The notes under the pieces: generated by a model
What the model was told of the DNA's origin: nothing
Database searches by the model: none
What the model saw: only the letters and a program-made list of their open reading frames with translations
Shown: piece by piece, positions 18,925-29,114 of the stretch
How positions within the stretch are numbered: the stretch's first letter is position 1
Layout of the letters: every line of letters starts with the position of its first letter
Source of the DNA: Diplonema papillatum
Taxonomy: Eukaryota > Euglenozoa > Diplonemea > Diplonemida > Diplonemidae
Length of the DNA stretch: 64,000 bases
Direction of reading: 5' to 3'
Assembly (NCBI GenBank): GCA_030068145.1
Contig: JAPJBO010000561.1
Coordinates: 1 to 64,000, forward strand
Position numbers and translations under genes: made by a program

Positions 18925-19235
18925 TGTACTTGGATTCGAGTCCTTCTTCAGTTGCTTGCGAGTACCTGTATGCTGCAAGCACCGCTTTCCAATGTGTTGT
19001 TAGCTCAGACGATCCGAATGGGTACAGCCGTCTCGCGCATGAACTTCGGTGAAGATCTGAACACAGTGCAAGGCTTGCTACTGGACTTGGATTTGAGACA
19101 TTCTCCAATTGCTTACGAATACCTGTGTGCTTCAAGCTCCGCTTCCATAGAGTTGTACGCTTAGACGATCCGAATGGGCCCAGCCGTCTCGCGCATGAAT
19201 TCCGGTGAAGATGCGAACGCATGCAAGGCTTGACG
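18925..19235 (+). repeat. Two direct repeats, period about 155-160 bp
   Basis: The block from ACTTGGATT(C/T)GAG through GA(C/A)TACCTGT and GACGATCCGAATGGG to GTCTCGCGCATGAA and CAAGGCTTG occurs twice (about 18,928-19,078 and 19,086-19,232). The second copy is clearly diverged. No gene is visible. Confidence 0.8.
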
Positions 19236-20229
19236 AGTCGTTATCCGCGCTGATGATTGATGATGAATCTTGACAGTTGTGATCGGCCTTTCAGAATCAG
19301 AATCCAGAATCAGAACAAACATGCTTCACTCATTTTCCGTTCAACCGTGGGTTGAGCCTCTGTTTCGGGAGAATCGCGGTTGTATTGAGCTACTTTAGTT
19401 TGGGGGGGGTCAGGCCGTCATCGCGGTGGATAAGTCGTGCAAGGGACACGGGCCGCAGTCGCTTCCTTTCTTTTCTCACTCTGCGCAGGGGCCACTTCAG
19501 CACAGCGAAGCTTGGCAGGTGAGCAGCGACGCCTCCCCTTTGCGAGCGCAAGTGCGTGCCTCATGGGAGCAAATTTCACGTGTTCGGCGCCTACTGGTTA
19601 ATCAGCTACCGACTTCCCAAACCAACGCATCACAGCGTGGAGTACCTCTAAGGCTTGCGTTTGCTACGTGAAAACGAACCAGAGACAGACAGCACAGGGC
19701 AGAGAAGACGAGGCCGTAAAACCCTGCCCGCTGTTGCCACCACACTCCCCCCTTGCGTGTGCCAGAACGCATTTGGGGCTCACGTTTTCCGTTACAATAA
19801 CGTCGGCGTCCCCCCGCCAGCTTTTCGTCCAGAGCCGCCAAAAAAAAAAAAAAAAAGATGCCCCCGCCCCCCTGAGAGTCTCGAGCGTGGCCCGTTGTCT
19901 CACTTGGAAGCGTGGTCCGTCTTTTTCTTTCCCGCCGTTCAGTTGCGATTTGTTCCACCGTTGCGGACCAGGCATCGCACAGTAACCAGACACCCGATGC
20001 GTTCAGCCGAAGCACTTTAGCCGTGCGCACAACTCGTCATGCCGTTGATATGCTGCTGACATGCAAATGATACCGCTTAGATGCGTAGACGCATGCGCCA
20101 TCTAAGTGGCATCATTTGCTTCGCGCGCACCCGTTCCGATGCTTCTTGGTACGTACAAGCGAGAGGTCGAGCAAGTTTCGGCAGCGGAGGAAACGGTCCG
20201 CATGTGCCGAAGCCTGCACCGGTCTAGGA
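19236..20229. other. Gene-free spacer with A17 tract
   Basis: No gene is supported. An A17 tract at 19,840-19,856 follows GAGCCGCC and could be the tail of an old retrotransposed fragment, but no coding remnant is recognisable upstream. Confidence 0.4.
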
Positions 20230-20420
20230 CAACGAGCAGGGTCGGAAGCTGGCTTCCGTAACTCTTTACAGCCAGGATCACCCATGCTACGAGAGCACAA
20301 GGCAATATCGAGAGCCTGGTTACTGCCAACTCAGGACCACCCATGCTATGAGGGCACAAGGCACTGTCGTGATTGGCTACTGAGAGATCAGGATTACCCA
20401 CTGCTACGAGCACAAAAACG
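20230..20420 (+). repeat. Minisatellite, about three units of 60-66 bp
   Basis: Units share the order CAGGA(T/C)(C/T)ACCCA(T)GCTA(C/T)GAG(A/G)GCACAAGGCA, spaced at about 20,273, 20,333 and 20,391. They are imperfect copies with no coding content. Confidence 0.75.
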
Positions 20421-20943
20421 CAGGTTTACGCGTGCTGCCACATCCTCCTTGCGTGTTGCAGATATTGTTATCTTGCGAGAGGCGTTCATCTGAAGAGACG
20501 CTGTTTCTGAGCAAGCGCGGGCGCGGGCGTAAACGGCCGCGCGGCCGATTCGAATGGTGTGCTTCGAAAGCTCTTCTCGTCGTTGCCTGCACGTCTCATC
20601 GTCGGCTGCGCCCTGCGTGTCACGGTACTTAGGGGCTTCAAGGACACGCTTTTCGCTCCAACCCCCGTCCTGCGAGACGAAAACTTTCATTTTTGGTAGG
20701 CTTCGACCCTCACACTTCAAAGTCCGCGCTCGGCTAGACGTGTCATGTGCACCTTCGCCCTAAGAGTAGTGGTATTTCATTGTTGCGGCCTCTCACCTTT
20801 TCTGCACCTCTCGTGTCACTGCACACAGTCAGACTACGCTCTTCAAGGAGGCGGTTTCCCCTCTTCACACGCGCGGCCACAGGCGCGGGGGGTGGCGCGG
20901 AGTCGCTTGCGCTGGCGCGTGCTGGGGGGCCCGAAAAAAACAA

Positions 20944-21195
20944 ATGCCGATTGCCTCGCCAGATGCGCTGGCCGAAAACGCTGTGCTGCAGCTCGTCGAA
21001 AAGTACTTCTGGCAGCCGACGCCGGCCCACGTGAAGCCGATCACCGAGGTGCCACTCGCGCGGTTGGAGCAGTCGACCGAAGCCGTGAAAGAGTTGCTGG
21101 CGTCGTTGCAGGGCAAGGTCTCGGAGGACGAGCTTGAAGACATCGCCATCCAAGCCGCGCACCACTTTGTGCTCAAGAAACGACTCGGCACCTAA
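20944..21195 (+). CDS. Small hypothetical protein, 83 aa
   Basis: An ATG in a good context (AAAACAAATGC) opens an 83-codon frame ending at a TAA (21,193-21,195). The translation is balanced and looks real: E-N-A-V-L-Q-L-V-E-K-Y-F-W-Q-P, then L-E-Q-S-T-E-A-V-K-E-L-L-A-S-L and E-D-E-L-E-D-I-A-I-Q-A-A-H-H-F, suggesting three amphipathic helices and no membrane segment. I do not recognise the family. It could instead be the last exon of a longer gene, because a CGCCAG just after the ATG (ending at 20,962) could serve as an acceptor. Codon use is GC-rich at third positions, like the BILBO1-like gene. Confidence 0.5.
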   Translation: MPIASPDALAENAVLQLVEKYFWQPTPAHVKPITEVPLARLEQSTEAVKELLASLQGKVSEDELEDIAIQAAHHFVLKKRLGT

Positions 21196-22504
21196 ATGTG
21201 CTCCGGTCCCACGCGGTAGGCATGCTTGAGCGGGTCCACCTCTATCCCCTGCAACTGCATTGAGTTTCCTGCCGCTCATGCGAGGTACCACAGTATATCA
21301 GGGTATCCCTGTCCCCTGGAGGTGCATAGAATTGCCTGCAATTCTCTATCACGGTGTAGGGGACGGACCGGCTCCATGCAAGCTACATTGCCGCGTGCAG
21401 CCTTGCAGGAACAGCGGTCTGAAATTGTTGTCTACCGGCCTGCCAGCACCTTGCTGGCGAAAGAGCGGCCTCCGACACGTCACTGCGGAGCTGAGATCGG
21501 CATGCGACCCCGCATTCTGTGCGATGAGAGTGTGCACCACTCCACAATCGTTCTTGGCCCACCAGTCAGTCGTTTGGTCTACACAGGCAACCACAAGGGC
21601 AAGCCGACGAGCAGGCTTTGCGCAGCTCTGTATGCTGTGGCATGCAGAGCTGCATGCCACAGCATGAAGTGCATGCTAATCCATGTGGTTCATGTACTCG
21701 ATATAACTCAATGCTGTGGCGGTGTTGACCTGCATTTCAAGTTCACACTGCTGTGGCGGGCGTCACGTGCGCGCGATGCCCGTATGCACTTCCTGAGGCC
21801 AGCTCTTGAGTGTGCAGGTAACGTCTAGCGCTCATTCTACATGTTGCCTGTATGCACTTCCTGACGGGTCGCAATGCATTGGATTGCGGAGGCTGAGAAA
21901 TGTGATCAGGATTCCGAACATGAAATAACGCTATGAAAATGGAACAGGATAAAAACTAGTGGAGAACTGAACAACCGAAAACGAAGCACTTGTGTCTTTC
22001 CGTAGGCCGTACAATTGCCAAGAAGAAGAGAGCCCGCGACGCGTCAAGACGGTGCTCCCCCGCGAAACGGGCTCGCCCGCCAGCCAGATCGGCCCCGGTT
22101 GTGTCAACACCGACGCCGTCACCCTCAGTGACGGGGTAGCGGCCCGCACCGCGCCTCCGACGGAACGACCTACGCCCGCCTTACAAGTACGGGTTTGAAG
22201 TGAGGCGACCGGAAACTCCTCGGAGAGATGGTCCCTGCACTCCAACTCGTCTCTCTCTCTCTCTTTCCTTTTGTCGTTTTCTGTTGCCCAACACTCCGAG
22301 GAAGGTCGCCGCGAGTACTCGCCACCGTGTTTGCACGCATCCAGATTGACTCGTTCGGCTCATCGCGTCCAATTTGTTCACTTCGGCGCACGTACAATTA
22401 TGGCGTGGCTTTGCACTATGTCTCCGTCCTGTGCGAGGGTTAATTGCCAGCAATTTGACCCTGACCCTAAAAGCCTCGAATCATCGCTGGCCAGTGAAGT
22501 GGCA
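21196..22504. other. Gene-free region with a LINE-E-like tail fragment
   Basis: No gene is supported. At 21,666-21,715 the sequence GTGCATGCTAATCCATGTGG, then TTCATGTACT and AACTCAATGCT, resembles the 3' end of LINE-E (54,208-54,252), so it may be the tail of an older copy. At 22,205-22,265 there is the second copy of the 60-bp repeat also found at 15,871. Confidence 0.4.
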
Positions 22505-22587
22505 AGTGGCAAATATTGTGGAGATGTTCAGCTTGCCAATCGATTAAGGATCCAGGTTGGAAGCCTGCAAAGTTCTCCCACAGCGTC

Positions 22588-22690
22588 CTGGCACGAAGCT
22601 CGACTACGAGCGGGAATTTGCCGGGTCGCAGCACCATCAAGCTCCAAAAGCGGGTCAAGCACGCGTCGACGAGCCGCGCAAGCACCACTT
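22588..22690 (+). pseudogene. Degenerate copy of the 5' coding part of the BILBO1-like gene
   Basis: GGCACGAAGCTC(G)ACTACGAG, then TTTGCCGGG, then AAGCTCCAAAAGCGG and AGCACG align in order with 23,352-23,430 of the intact gene. Substitutions and indels break the frame. It lies about 760 bp upstream of the matching part of the working gene and in the same orientation. Confidence 0.7.
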
Positions 22691-22734
22691 CAAGACGTTT
22701 GGATGAGACGCGATGATCTACCGCCGCTTCATGC

Positions 22735-23320
22735 CAGAGGCACGCTTTTCGAATGCCTGCTCTCTTAGTTGCAACCAGGGTTCTGAAAACGAAACGCCAA
22801 GCACACCTAGGACACGGGCGGCGGGGGAAGCCGCAAAGACCCGCAAACGATGTTGATGGGACGCGTCATGCCAGACGATGGGAGACGCATGCTTTTTCGA
22901 ATGTCTTCTCACGGTTGCAACCGAAAGCGAATTCTCACGGTTGCAACCGAAAGCGAAACTCCATGGACACCTACACTGGACACTGGTGGTAATGGCTGGG
23001 CAAGGAATATGGTTGCTGTAGTGTCCCCTGAAGTAGTGGAAATGGGTTCTCAAGGGAAGACTTTGGAGTTGAAGTACATCGATTCCAGAATGGGTGATGG
23101 AAACCGGAGTCGATGAGAAGCATGTCCCGAAGAACCAACGGGGAGAAGCCGCAAAGACCCGCATGTTGATGGGACGCGTCATGCCAGACGATGGCAGACG
23201 CATGCTTTTTCGAATGTCTTCTCGGGACGCGAGTGAAAGCGAAACGCCAAGCACACCTACAGGACACAGGGTGGCGGGGTGGGGGCGGGGAGAAGGGCAG
23301 CCCGCTAAGACCCGCAAACG
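22735..23320 (+). repeat. Duplicated 5' flank of the BILBO1-like gene
   Basis: The block GAAACGCCAAGCACACCTA...GGACAC...CGGGG...AAGACCCGCAAACGATGTT occurs at 22,789-22,855 and at 23,239-23,325, the second copy running into the start codon of the gene. A second block, GTTGATGGGACGCGTCATGC then CAGACGATGG and CATGCTTTTTCGAATGTCTT, occurs at 22,852-22,910 and 23,164-23,221. The promoter and leader of the gene have therefore been copied at least once. Confidence 0.85.
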
Positions 23321-25333
23321 ATGTTCTCCGTCCTCGTTGCCGCCGACATCTTCGGCACGAAGCTCAACTACGAGCTGCAGTTCGCCGGGCCGCCGAGCGT
23401 CATCGAGCTCCAGAAGCGGATCGAGCACGTCTTCGGGGGCGAGTCGAATGCGCGGCGCCCCCCGCAGTTTCCGGCGGGCGCGACGCAGTTCACCATCCAA
23501 CGGCTGCAGGTCTTTGACGACCGAGTCGAGCTGTGGGTGGACCTGCTGAGCAGCTCGCAGCTGACGCCGTCGTGCCAAGTGTACGCGTTCCAGCCCGAGA
23601 CGCAGTTCCACAAGGAGGTCCAGAGCAAGCTGCCGCCGGCGGAGCGACTGCCGGCCGCCGCGGCCGCGCCGCCTCTCCACCACCCCTTCCCGCCCCCCTA
23701 CCAGCCGCCGCTGCCGACGACCCCGCCGAGTGCGCAGGTCGCCAGGAACCAGGCGGTCCAAGACTACCGCCTCGCGCAAGCCGCCGAGGCAATGCACGCC
23801 CACCAGCGGGAGAGGCTGCACCCACAGCCCCCGGCGCCGCCGGTCGCGGCGGCCCAGCATGCGGCGGCGGCTGCGTCGGCGGCGTACGCCGCCACCGCGG
23901 CGCGCGCGTTGTACGATCCGCCTCTGCAGCACCTCCTCCCCCCCGGGACGCCGCCGCCCCCGCCGCGGCTGCAGGCGGCGGCGGAGGTCGACCCGCCGGC
24001 CGCCGAGAAGGTCCGGGCCGTCTTCGACGAGATCGACGGGCGCCGCGCCGGCGCCGCGCACCTCGCAGACTTCGCCACACTCCTGCGCACGCTGCAGATC
24101 GAGCTTCCCGGACCGCTCGCGGTCAACGACCTGTTCCGGAAGGACCCCGCTCACGAGACCCTCGTCACGTACCCGGAGTTCGAAGCGTTCGGCGAGAAGT
24201 ACCCGACGCTGCTCGACGCCCTGTTCTCCCGCTGCCGGGAGTTCTGGGTGGGGGTGCGGCAGAAGGAGGGCCTGGAGCAGGCAGCTGCGGCGCTCGAGCA
24301 CCTCCACGCCCTCGGCTCCGACGCGCACGCCAAAGCGATGCACGCCGCCGCCGCGGCCCAGGGGCAAGAAAGCAAGCTGCAGAAGGCGGCGGCCGAGCTG
24401 CAGCAGCAGGAGGCGGTCGAGGCGGACGCGGCGGCGCGGTTGCAGGCGGCGCGGGCGGAGAAGGACAGGCTCTCCGCGGAGGTGTCGTCGCGCGCGGCGG
24501 AGATGACGCGGGCGGCGGAGAACACGCGGGTCGTCGACGCCGACCTGATGGAGAGCGTCCGGCACTGCGAGCAGGTCGAAGCCATGCTCCGCTCGCAGGA
24601 GGCCGAAACTCAGCGGTGCGAGGACAAGCTCGCCGAGATCGAGCGCGCCCTCCACGCGCAGCAGCAGGAGCTGGAGGCCATGCGGGTGTCGCAGGCGCAG
24701 CGCCGCGCCGAGGTCGCCGCCGCGCAATCGCACCAAACGGCGGTTCTGCAGGCGAAGCAAGAGTGCGAACGCGTCGTGCTCTTGATGGAAGAACAGCTCA
24801 ACGCCACCGAAGTCGCGATGAACATCGCACACGAACGAGAGCGTGAGTCTGAGTTCGCGCATCAAGCAGCACACGACACGTGCTCGAGGTACCGGATGAT
24901 GAGAGAGGCTGATGAGCATGAGCTGCACGCGTTGAGAGATCAGGAGGCCGCGTTAAAAGCGCACGAGGCGGAGGCATTCGGCTCGGTGCAGTCGCAGCAA
25001 GCGACGATGTTCGCCCTCGAGCAAGAGTGCAAGGAGCACCTGCTCATGATCTCCCGCGTGCAGCAGGAGGAGCAGCCCCTCATCGACCAGGAGGTGCACC
25101 TGCGCGCCCAGCGCGACGCGCTCGAAGCTAAGGAGGCACAGCTCCGCACGCAGCACACGTCGTTCCAAATCCGGAACGGCGCGCGGTCCCTCGTCGCGTC
25201 GCAAGCCGCCGCCGCCGCGAACGCGGCCGCCTTCGCGTACTCAGCCCACGCACCCGCGCCGCCGTACACCTCGATATCCCCCATCCCGTCGCCTCACCAC
25301 GATCTTGCCTTCCACCGAACGCCGCTCATGTAA
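23321..25333 (+). CDS. BILBO1-like cytoskeletal protein (ubiquitin-fold N-domain, degenerate EF-hands, long coiled coil)
   Basis: A single-exon 670-codon gene, ATG at 23,321 and TAA at 25,331. Residues 1-110 form a compact domain (M-F-S-V-L-V-A-A-D-I-F-G-T-K-L-N-Y-E-L, L-Q-V-F-D-D-R-V-E-L-W-V-D-L, Q-V-Y-A-F-Q-P-E-T) that resembles the N-terminal ubiquitin-fold domain of trypanosome BILBO1. Residues 110-215 are Pro/Ala-rich. Residues about 225-300 look like two degenerate EF-hands (V-F-D-E-I-D-G, F-R-K-D-P-A-H-E-T-L-V-T-Y-P-E-F). Residues about 310-620 are a long Glu/Ala/Gln-rich coiled coil, and the tail is Ala/Pro-rich. BILBO1 builds the flagellar pocket collar and has the same domain order at similar length (587 aa). 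Proteins of this shape in other protists are probably basal-body or cortical filament components. The homology is a reading of pattern and architecture, not a search result. Broken copies of both gene ends flank it. Confidence 0.7.
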   Translation: MFSVLVAADIFGTKLNYELQFAGPPSVIELQKRIEHVFGGESNARRPPQFPAGATQFTIQRLQVFDDRVELWVDLLSSSQLTPSCQVYAFQPETQFHKEVQSKLPPAERLPAAAAAPPLHHPFPPPYQPPLPTTPPSAQVARNQAVQDYRLAQAAEAMHAHQRERLHPQPPAPPVAAAQHAAAAASAAYAATAARALYDPPLQHLLPPGTPPPPPRLQAAAEVDPPAAEKVRAVFDEIDGRRAGAAHLADFATLLRTLQIELPGPLAVNDLFRKDPAHETLVTYPEFEAFGEKYPTLLDALFSRCREFWVGVRQKEGLEQAAAALEHLHALGSDAHAKAMHAAAAAQGQESKLQKAAAELQQQEAVEADAAARLQAARAEKDRLSAEVSSRAAEMTRAAENTRVVDADLMESVRHCEQVEAMLRSQEAETQRCEDKLAEIERALHAQQQELEAMRVSQAQRRAEVAAAQSHQTAVLQAKQECERVVLLMEEQLNATEVAMNIAHERERESEFAHQAAHDTCSRYRMMREADEHELHALRDQEAALKAHEAEAFGSVQSQQATMFALEQECKEHLLMISRVQQEEQPLIDQEVHLRAQRDALEAKEAQLRTQHTSFQIRNGARSLVASQAAAAANAAAFAYSAHAPAPPYTSISPIPSPHHDLAFHRTPLM

Positions 25334-25675
25334 CAGGCTTCGCCGCCCCCTGCACGGTGAGCTCCAGCCTCAGAAGTTGGGCGCTCGGTACTACTAGCTT
25401 AGATTAGGGGATCCAATCTGCGTTCGTGGCGCATCAACTTCCTCAGTGGAACGTGTACGCGCGTGGGGGGGCCCAACCCACTAAATTATTAGCGAATTTG
25501 TTGCCAACACTACTCTTTCCGCACAGTAGTTAGCTCACAAAATTCAGCTGGTCGGTGTCACGGGGTAAGCCGGCAGCCGCTGCTCAACCTAGTGCCTGCC
25601 TGCACTTTGCAGCACTCAATGCTCAACAGCTTTATCACGTGGGCGGCCCAGGAGCGATTATGGCACTTGCACTTT

Positions 25676-26037
25676 GCTGCGAACGCGGCCGCCTTCGCGT
25701 ACTCAGCCACGCCCGCGCCGCCGTAAACCTCGGTCCCCATCCCGTCGCCTCACCATGATCTTCCTTCCACCGAACGCCGCTCATGTAACAGGCTTCGCCG
25801 CCCCCTGCACGGTGAGCTCCAGCCTCAGACGTTGGGCGCTCGGTACTGCTAGCTTGGGTGGGGGATCTAATCTGCGTTCGTGCGCATAGTGGAACGTGTA
25901 CGCGCGTGGGGGGGCCCACTGACTAAATTCTTAGAGAATTAGTTGCCAGCACTACTCGTTCCACACAGTAGTTAGCTCACAAAATCCAACTACTAGGTGT
26001 CACGGGGGTAAGCCGGCAGCCGCTGCTCGACCCAGTG
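25676..26037 (+). pseudogene. 3'-end copy 2 of the BILBO1-like gene with its downstream flank
   Basis: TGCGAACGCGGCCGCCTTCG through to GCCGCTCATGTAACAGGCTT, then GGTGAGCTCCAGCCTCAGA and the downstream CAGTAGTTAGCTCAC block, match 25,216-25,620. Small deletions break the coding frame (CCGCCGTAA appears where the gene has CCGCCGTAC). It is an in-order tandem copy of the last codons plus 3' flank. Confidence 0.9.
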
Positions 26038-26540
26038 CTCAGCGAGACGCGCTCGAAGCCAAGGAGGCGCAGCTCCGCACGTAGCACACGTCGTTCCAAA
26101 TCCGGAACGGTGCGCGGTCCCTCGCCGCGTCGCAAGCCGCCACTGCCGCGAACGCGGCCGCCTTCGCGTACTCAGCGCACGCGCCCGCACCGCCGTACAC
26201 CTCGATATCCCCCATCCCGTCGCCTCACCACGATCTTGCATTTCACCGAAAATGTAACAGGCTTCGCCGCCCCCTGCGCGGTGAACTCCAGCCTCAGAAG
26301 TTGGGCGCTGGGTACTAGCTTGGGTGGGGGATGTGGGGGATCTAATCTGCGTTCGTGGCGCATCGACTTCCTCAGTGGAACGTGTACGCGTAGGGGGGCC
26401 CAACCCACTAAAAATGATTAGCGAATTTGTTGCCACCTACTCTTTCCACACAGTAGTTAGCTCACAAAATTCAGCTAGGCGTCACGGGGTAAGCCGGCAG
26501 CCGCTGCTCAATCCAGTGCTTGCCTGCCTTCATGGCACTT
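26036..26540 (+). pseudogene. 3'-end copy 3 of the BILBO1-like gene
   Basis: This copy starts earlier in the gene, at the stretch matching GACGCGCTCGAAGC(T/C)AAGGA (gene position 25,117). It includes the A-x-F-Q-I-R-N-G-A-R coding part, has an in-frame stop (CACGTAGCACACG) and lacks the final codons before the stop. It continues into the same CAGTAGTTAGCTCAC...GGTAAGCCGGCAGCC flank as the other copies. Confidence 0.9.
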
Positions 26541-26730
26541 GCACTTTGCAACACTCAATGCTCAACGGCTTTATCACGTGAGCGGCCCAGTGGGGATTAT
26601 GGCACTTGCACTTTGCAGCACTCAATGCTCAACGGCTTTATCACGTGAGCGGCCCAGTGGGGATTATGGCACTTGCACTTTGCAGCACTCAATGCTCAAC
26701 GGCTTTACCACGTGGACGGTCAGGGGCGAT
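26530..26730 (+). repeat. Tandem repeat, about 68-bp unit, three copies
   Basis: ATGGCACTTGCACTTTGCA, then CACTCAATGCTCAACGGCTT, TA(T/C)CACGTG and CGGCCCAGTGGGGATT repeat at about 26,532, 26,600 and 26,668. Single related units also lie at 25,606-25,665, showing that the repeat grew from the flank of the BILBO1-like gene. Confidence 0.9.
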
Positions 26731-28025
26731 TTCACCCCTCAGGTGACACCACTGATTGATTCACGTCCTGGGTGTCTTGTGATGGCTTGCCGAGTTAAAA
26801 TGCGCAAATATGTCTACATCCCTTTCACTTCGACTTCCAGCCCCCAATGGTCAACCGGAGACTTTAAACCACCGGTCCTTTAAACCTCAAAAACTCTTGA
26901 AACTGCGAGAGGCGCAGCGTCCGAGCACCAGCTGGTTGGCTCCGGCCTTTCCGGCACAAGTCTGCGCCCCCCCGCCCGGCAAGGGTTTAAGCAACATAGA
27001 TCCGGCTATTTGTATATTCGACCGGCGCAGCGTCCCGCGCCGTCTTCGCCCCGCACACCCCCCTCCTGCGCTTTTGCGTTGCTCGCAAGCGGAGCCTTTT
27101 TTCCCCCCTGTCTTCGCTTTGCCGAGCCGTGCTCGTAAAAATCACTAGAGATAGACTTTTTCTTCGTTTTCTTTTTTATAGCAGCACAGTCGTACTGAAG
27201 GGAGCATCTTCCGGAACACAAGGGTTGCACGTGACATAGGGTTAAACGATTCCGTGCTACTGTCCCCCTTCCCTCCAGGGAGAGGGGTTGAGACCCCGCA
27301 CACCCCAACAAGGAATATTTTGCCTTCAAATTTCCCCATCGTTGTTCAGTCGATGGATCGTCCGTCACTTCGTTCATCAGTGCAAGCCCCGACTCCGGAA
27401 ATGTTCTTTTTTGGTTCCGCTCATGTAGTTTGTCCTGAAGCACCGCCCCTCTTGTGACTTGAACCTGCCATTCCTTTTTCGTTCTTACGGTCGGCAAACA
27501 CAACACCACAAAAGCTGGATCCTACAAGGGTGCACCGCCAGATGGTACGAGACCTCTATGCAAGGGAGGATACCGTGTGCGTGGCATTCGCAGACGAGCA
27601 CCGCTGTCCTGTCTGCACACTCAACTCAGACGCCGTCTCAGCGGCGGTTCTGCGATAGCCGGGCGAGAAGAAAAGCGATAGCGTGGGCACGGGACCATAT
27701 CCCGAAGCAAGCAACTCGAGCATCGAGAGGCACGGGAACGGTGTGCATAGAAGCTCTATATAATAGTATGCGCTCAGCGAGTGCGAAGAACGTCTGAACG
27801 CAATATCTAGAAACCAGCGTGCCCAAAGCAGGCGTTCGCCGTGAATGATAAAGCATGGAATAACAAGGGATCGTGATTCATCGGGATCGACGACTGACCT
27901 CTAGAAGCTTGGCTTTGTGGGGTCTGGAAGCTGACTGCCTCAGGGATCAAAAGTGGACGACTGGCCTTTCAAAGCCTGGCACCCCGCCGATACCACAAAA
28001 AGACGATTTGCAAAAAAACAAAAAA
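26731..28025. other. Gene-free spacer
   Basis: No frame gives a recognisable protein and no repeat family stands out. The region has several pyrimidine-rich runs. Confidence 0.5.
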
Positions 28026-28028
28026 GAA

Positions 28029-28084
28029 GTCCAATAAAAAGCGACCGACCCGACAGTCCAATAAAAAGCGACCGACCCGACAGC
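28029..28084 (+). repeat. 27-bp tandem duplication
   Basis: GTCCAATAAAAAGCGACCGACCCGACA is present twice in tandem. Confidence 0.95.
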
Positions 28085-28254
28085 ACCTCACCACCACGCA
28101 AATGAGCAACGGCGAAGGGTGTACCGCCCAACCAACACATCTGGCCACGATTCTGCGTCAACCGACCCTGGCTGGGTGCCGTCTGCCAGGCGGACCCGTA
28201 CACGCGGGGGACCTCGTTGCCTCGGTTCCCGGCGCAACTTCCGCTCCCGTGGTC

Positions 28255-28600
28255 ACGTGCCACACCCTTTGACTTGTTTTTATGTGTTCTCGGGAAAGGT
28301 CAGCGCGGTAGCGGTGACCACGAGAGGGCGTACAGGTGGGTGGGGAGAGGCCCTGGGACTGTTAAGGCGTGACGAACCCCGTCCCTGTCCCTCCCAGGGA
28401 GCCACCCCGAATCTAGCCTGGCCCACCTGACGGTGGAGTCCCACACCCTTTGACTTGTTTTGATGTGTTCTCGGGAAAGGTCAGCGCGGTAGCGGTGACC
28501 ACGAGGACACATACAGGTGGGTGGGGAGAGGCCCTGGGACTGCTAATAAGGCGCCTCTCAGGGAACTCCGGAACTAGCCTAGCCCACCTGATGGTGGGGG
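28255..28600 (+). repeat. Direct repeat of about 180 bp upstream of the 29.1-kb gene
   Basis: CCACACCCTTTGACTTGTTT, then TGTTCTCGGGAAAGGTCAGC and GGTGGGTGGGGAGAGGCCCT through AGCCTGGCCCACCTGA, occur at 28,260-28,431 and 28,441-28,592. The second copy has an internal deletion. Confidence 0.9.
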
Positions 28601-28618
28601 GTGTGACTGAAAGTACTG

Positions 28619-28706
28619 CAGGCCACATCAAGACTGCGACCGAAGTTTTTCCTGGCAAAAATGCTATAGGCCACATCAAGACTGCGACTGAAGTTTTTCC
28701 TGGTGG
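28619..28706 (+). repeat. Tandem repeat GGCCACATCAAGACTGCGAC, two units of about 50 bp
   Basis: GGCCACATCAAGACTGCGAC followed by GAAGTTTTTCCTGG occurs twice (28,620-28,655 and 28,669-28,704). Confidence 0.9.
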
Positions 28707-29114
28707 TGAAGGCCCACACCCCACCCCGCCCCGCATCGAAGGCTAGTCACCCGCATCAATACCGACGGCCTCATCATCAAGAGAACGGATTGATAGCAGA
28801 ACCACCACCTAAAGGAAGGATAACAAGAAACGTCGAAAGACACCAGACTGTACATCAACCCCGGCTGATTGTTGGCAACACAAGAAAACAGATCAGGCGT
28901 GTGTTTGTTTGTACGTGCCGGGGGAGGAATAGCCTGATAGTGAGTGAACTTGATCGTTGGGCTAATCTTCGCCCAAACACGCTGCCAACGTTCTTTTTTG
29001 TGTTTCCAATGCATCGTTACTACGAAAAAAAAAAAGAAAAGACGACTTTCGACAGGATAAGAAAGGAATTGCACCCAAGGGTAGTGCCCCGGAGGCGGGG
29101 AAGGGAGGGGTCTG

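Noticed and set aside
22718..24928. Minus-strand 736-codon frame
   Set aside because: It is the antisense of the BILBO1-like coiled coil; GC-rich codons keep the reverse strand open.
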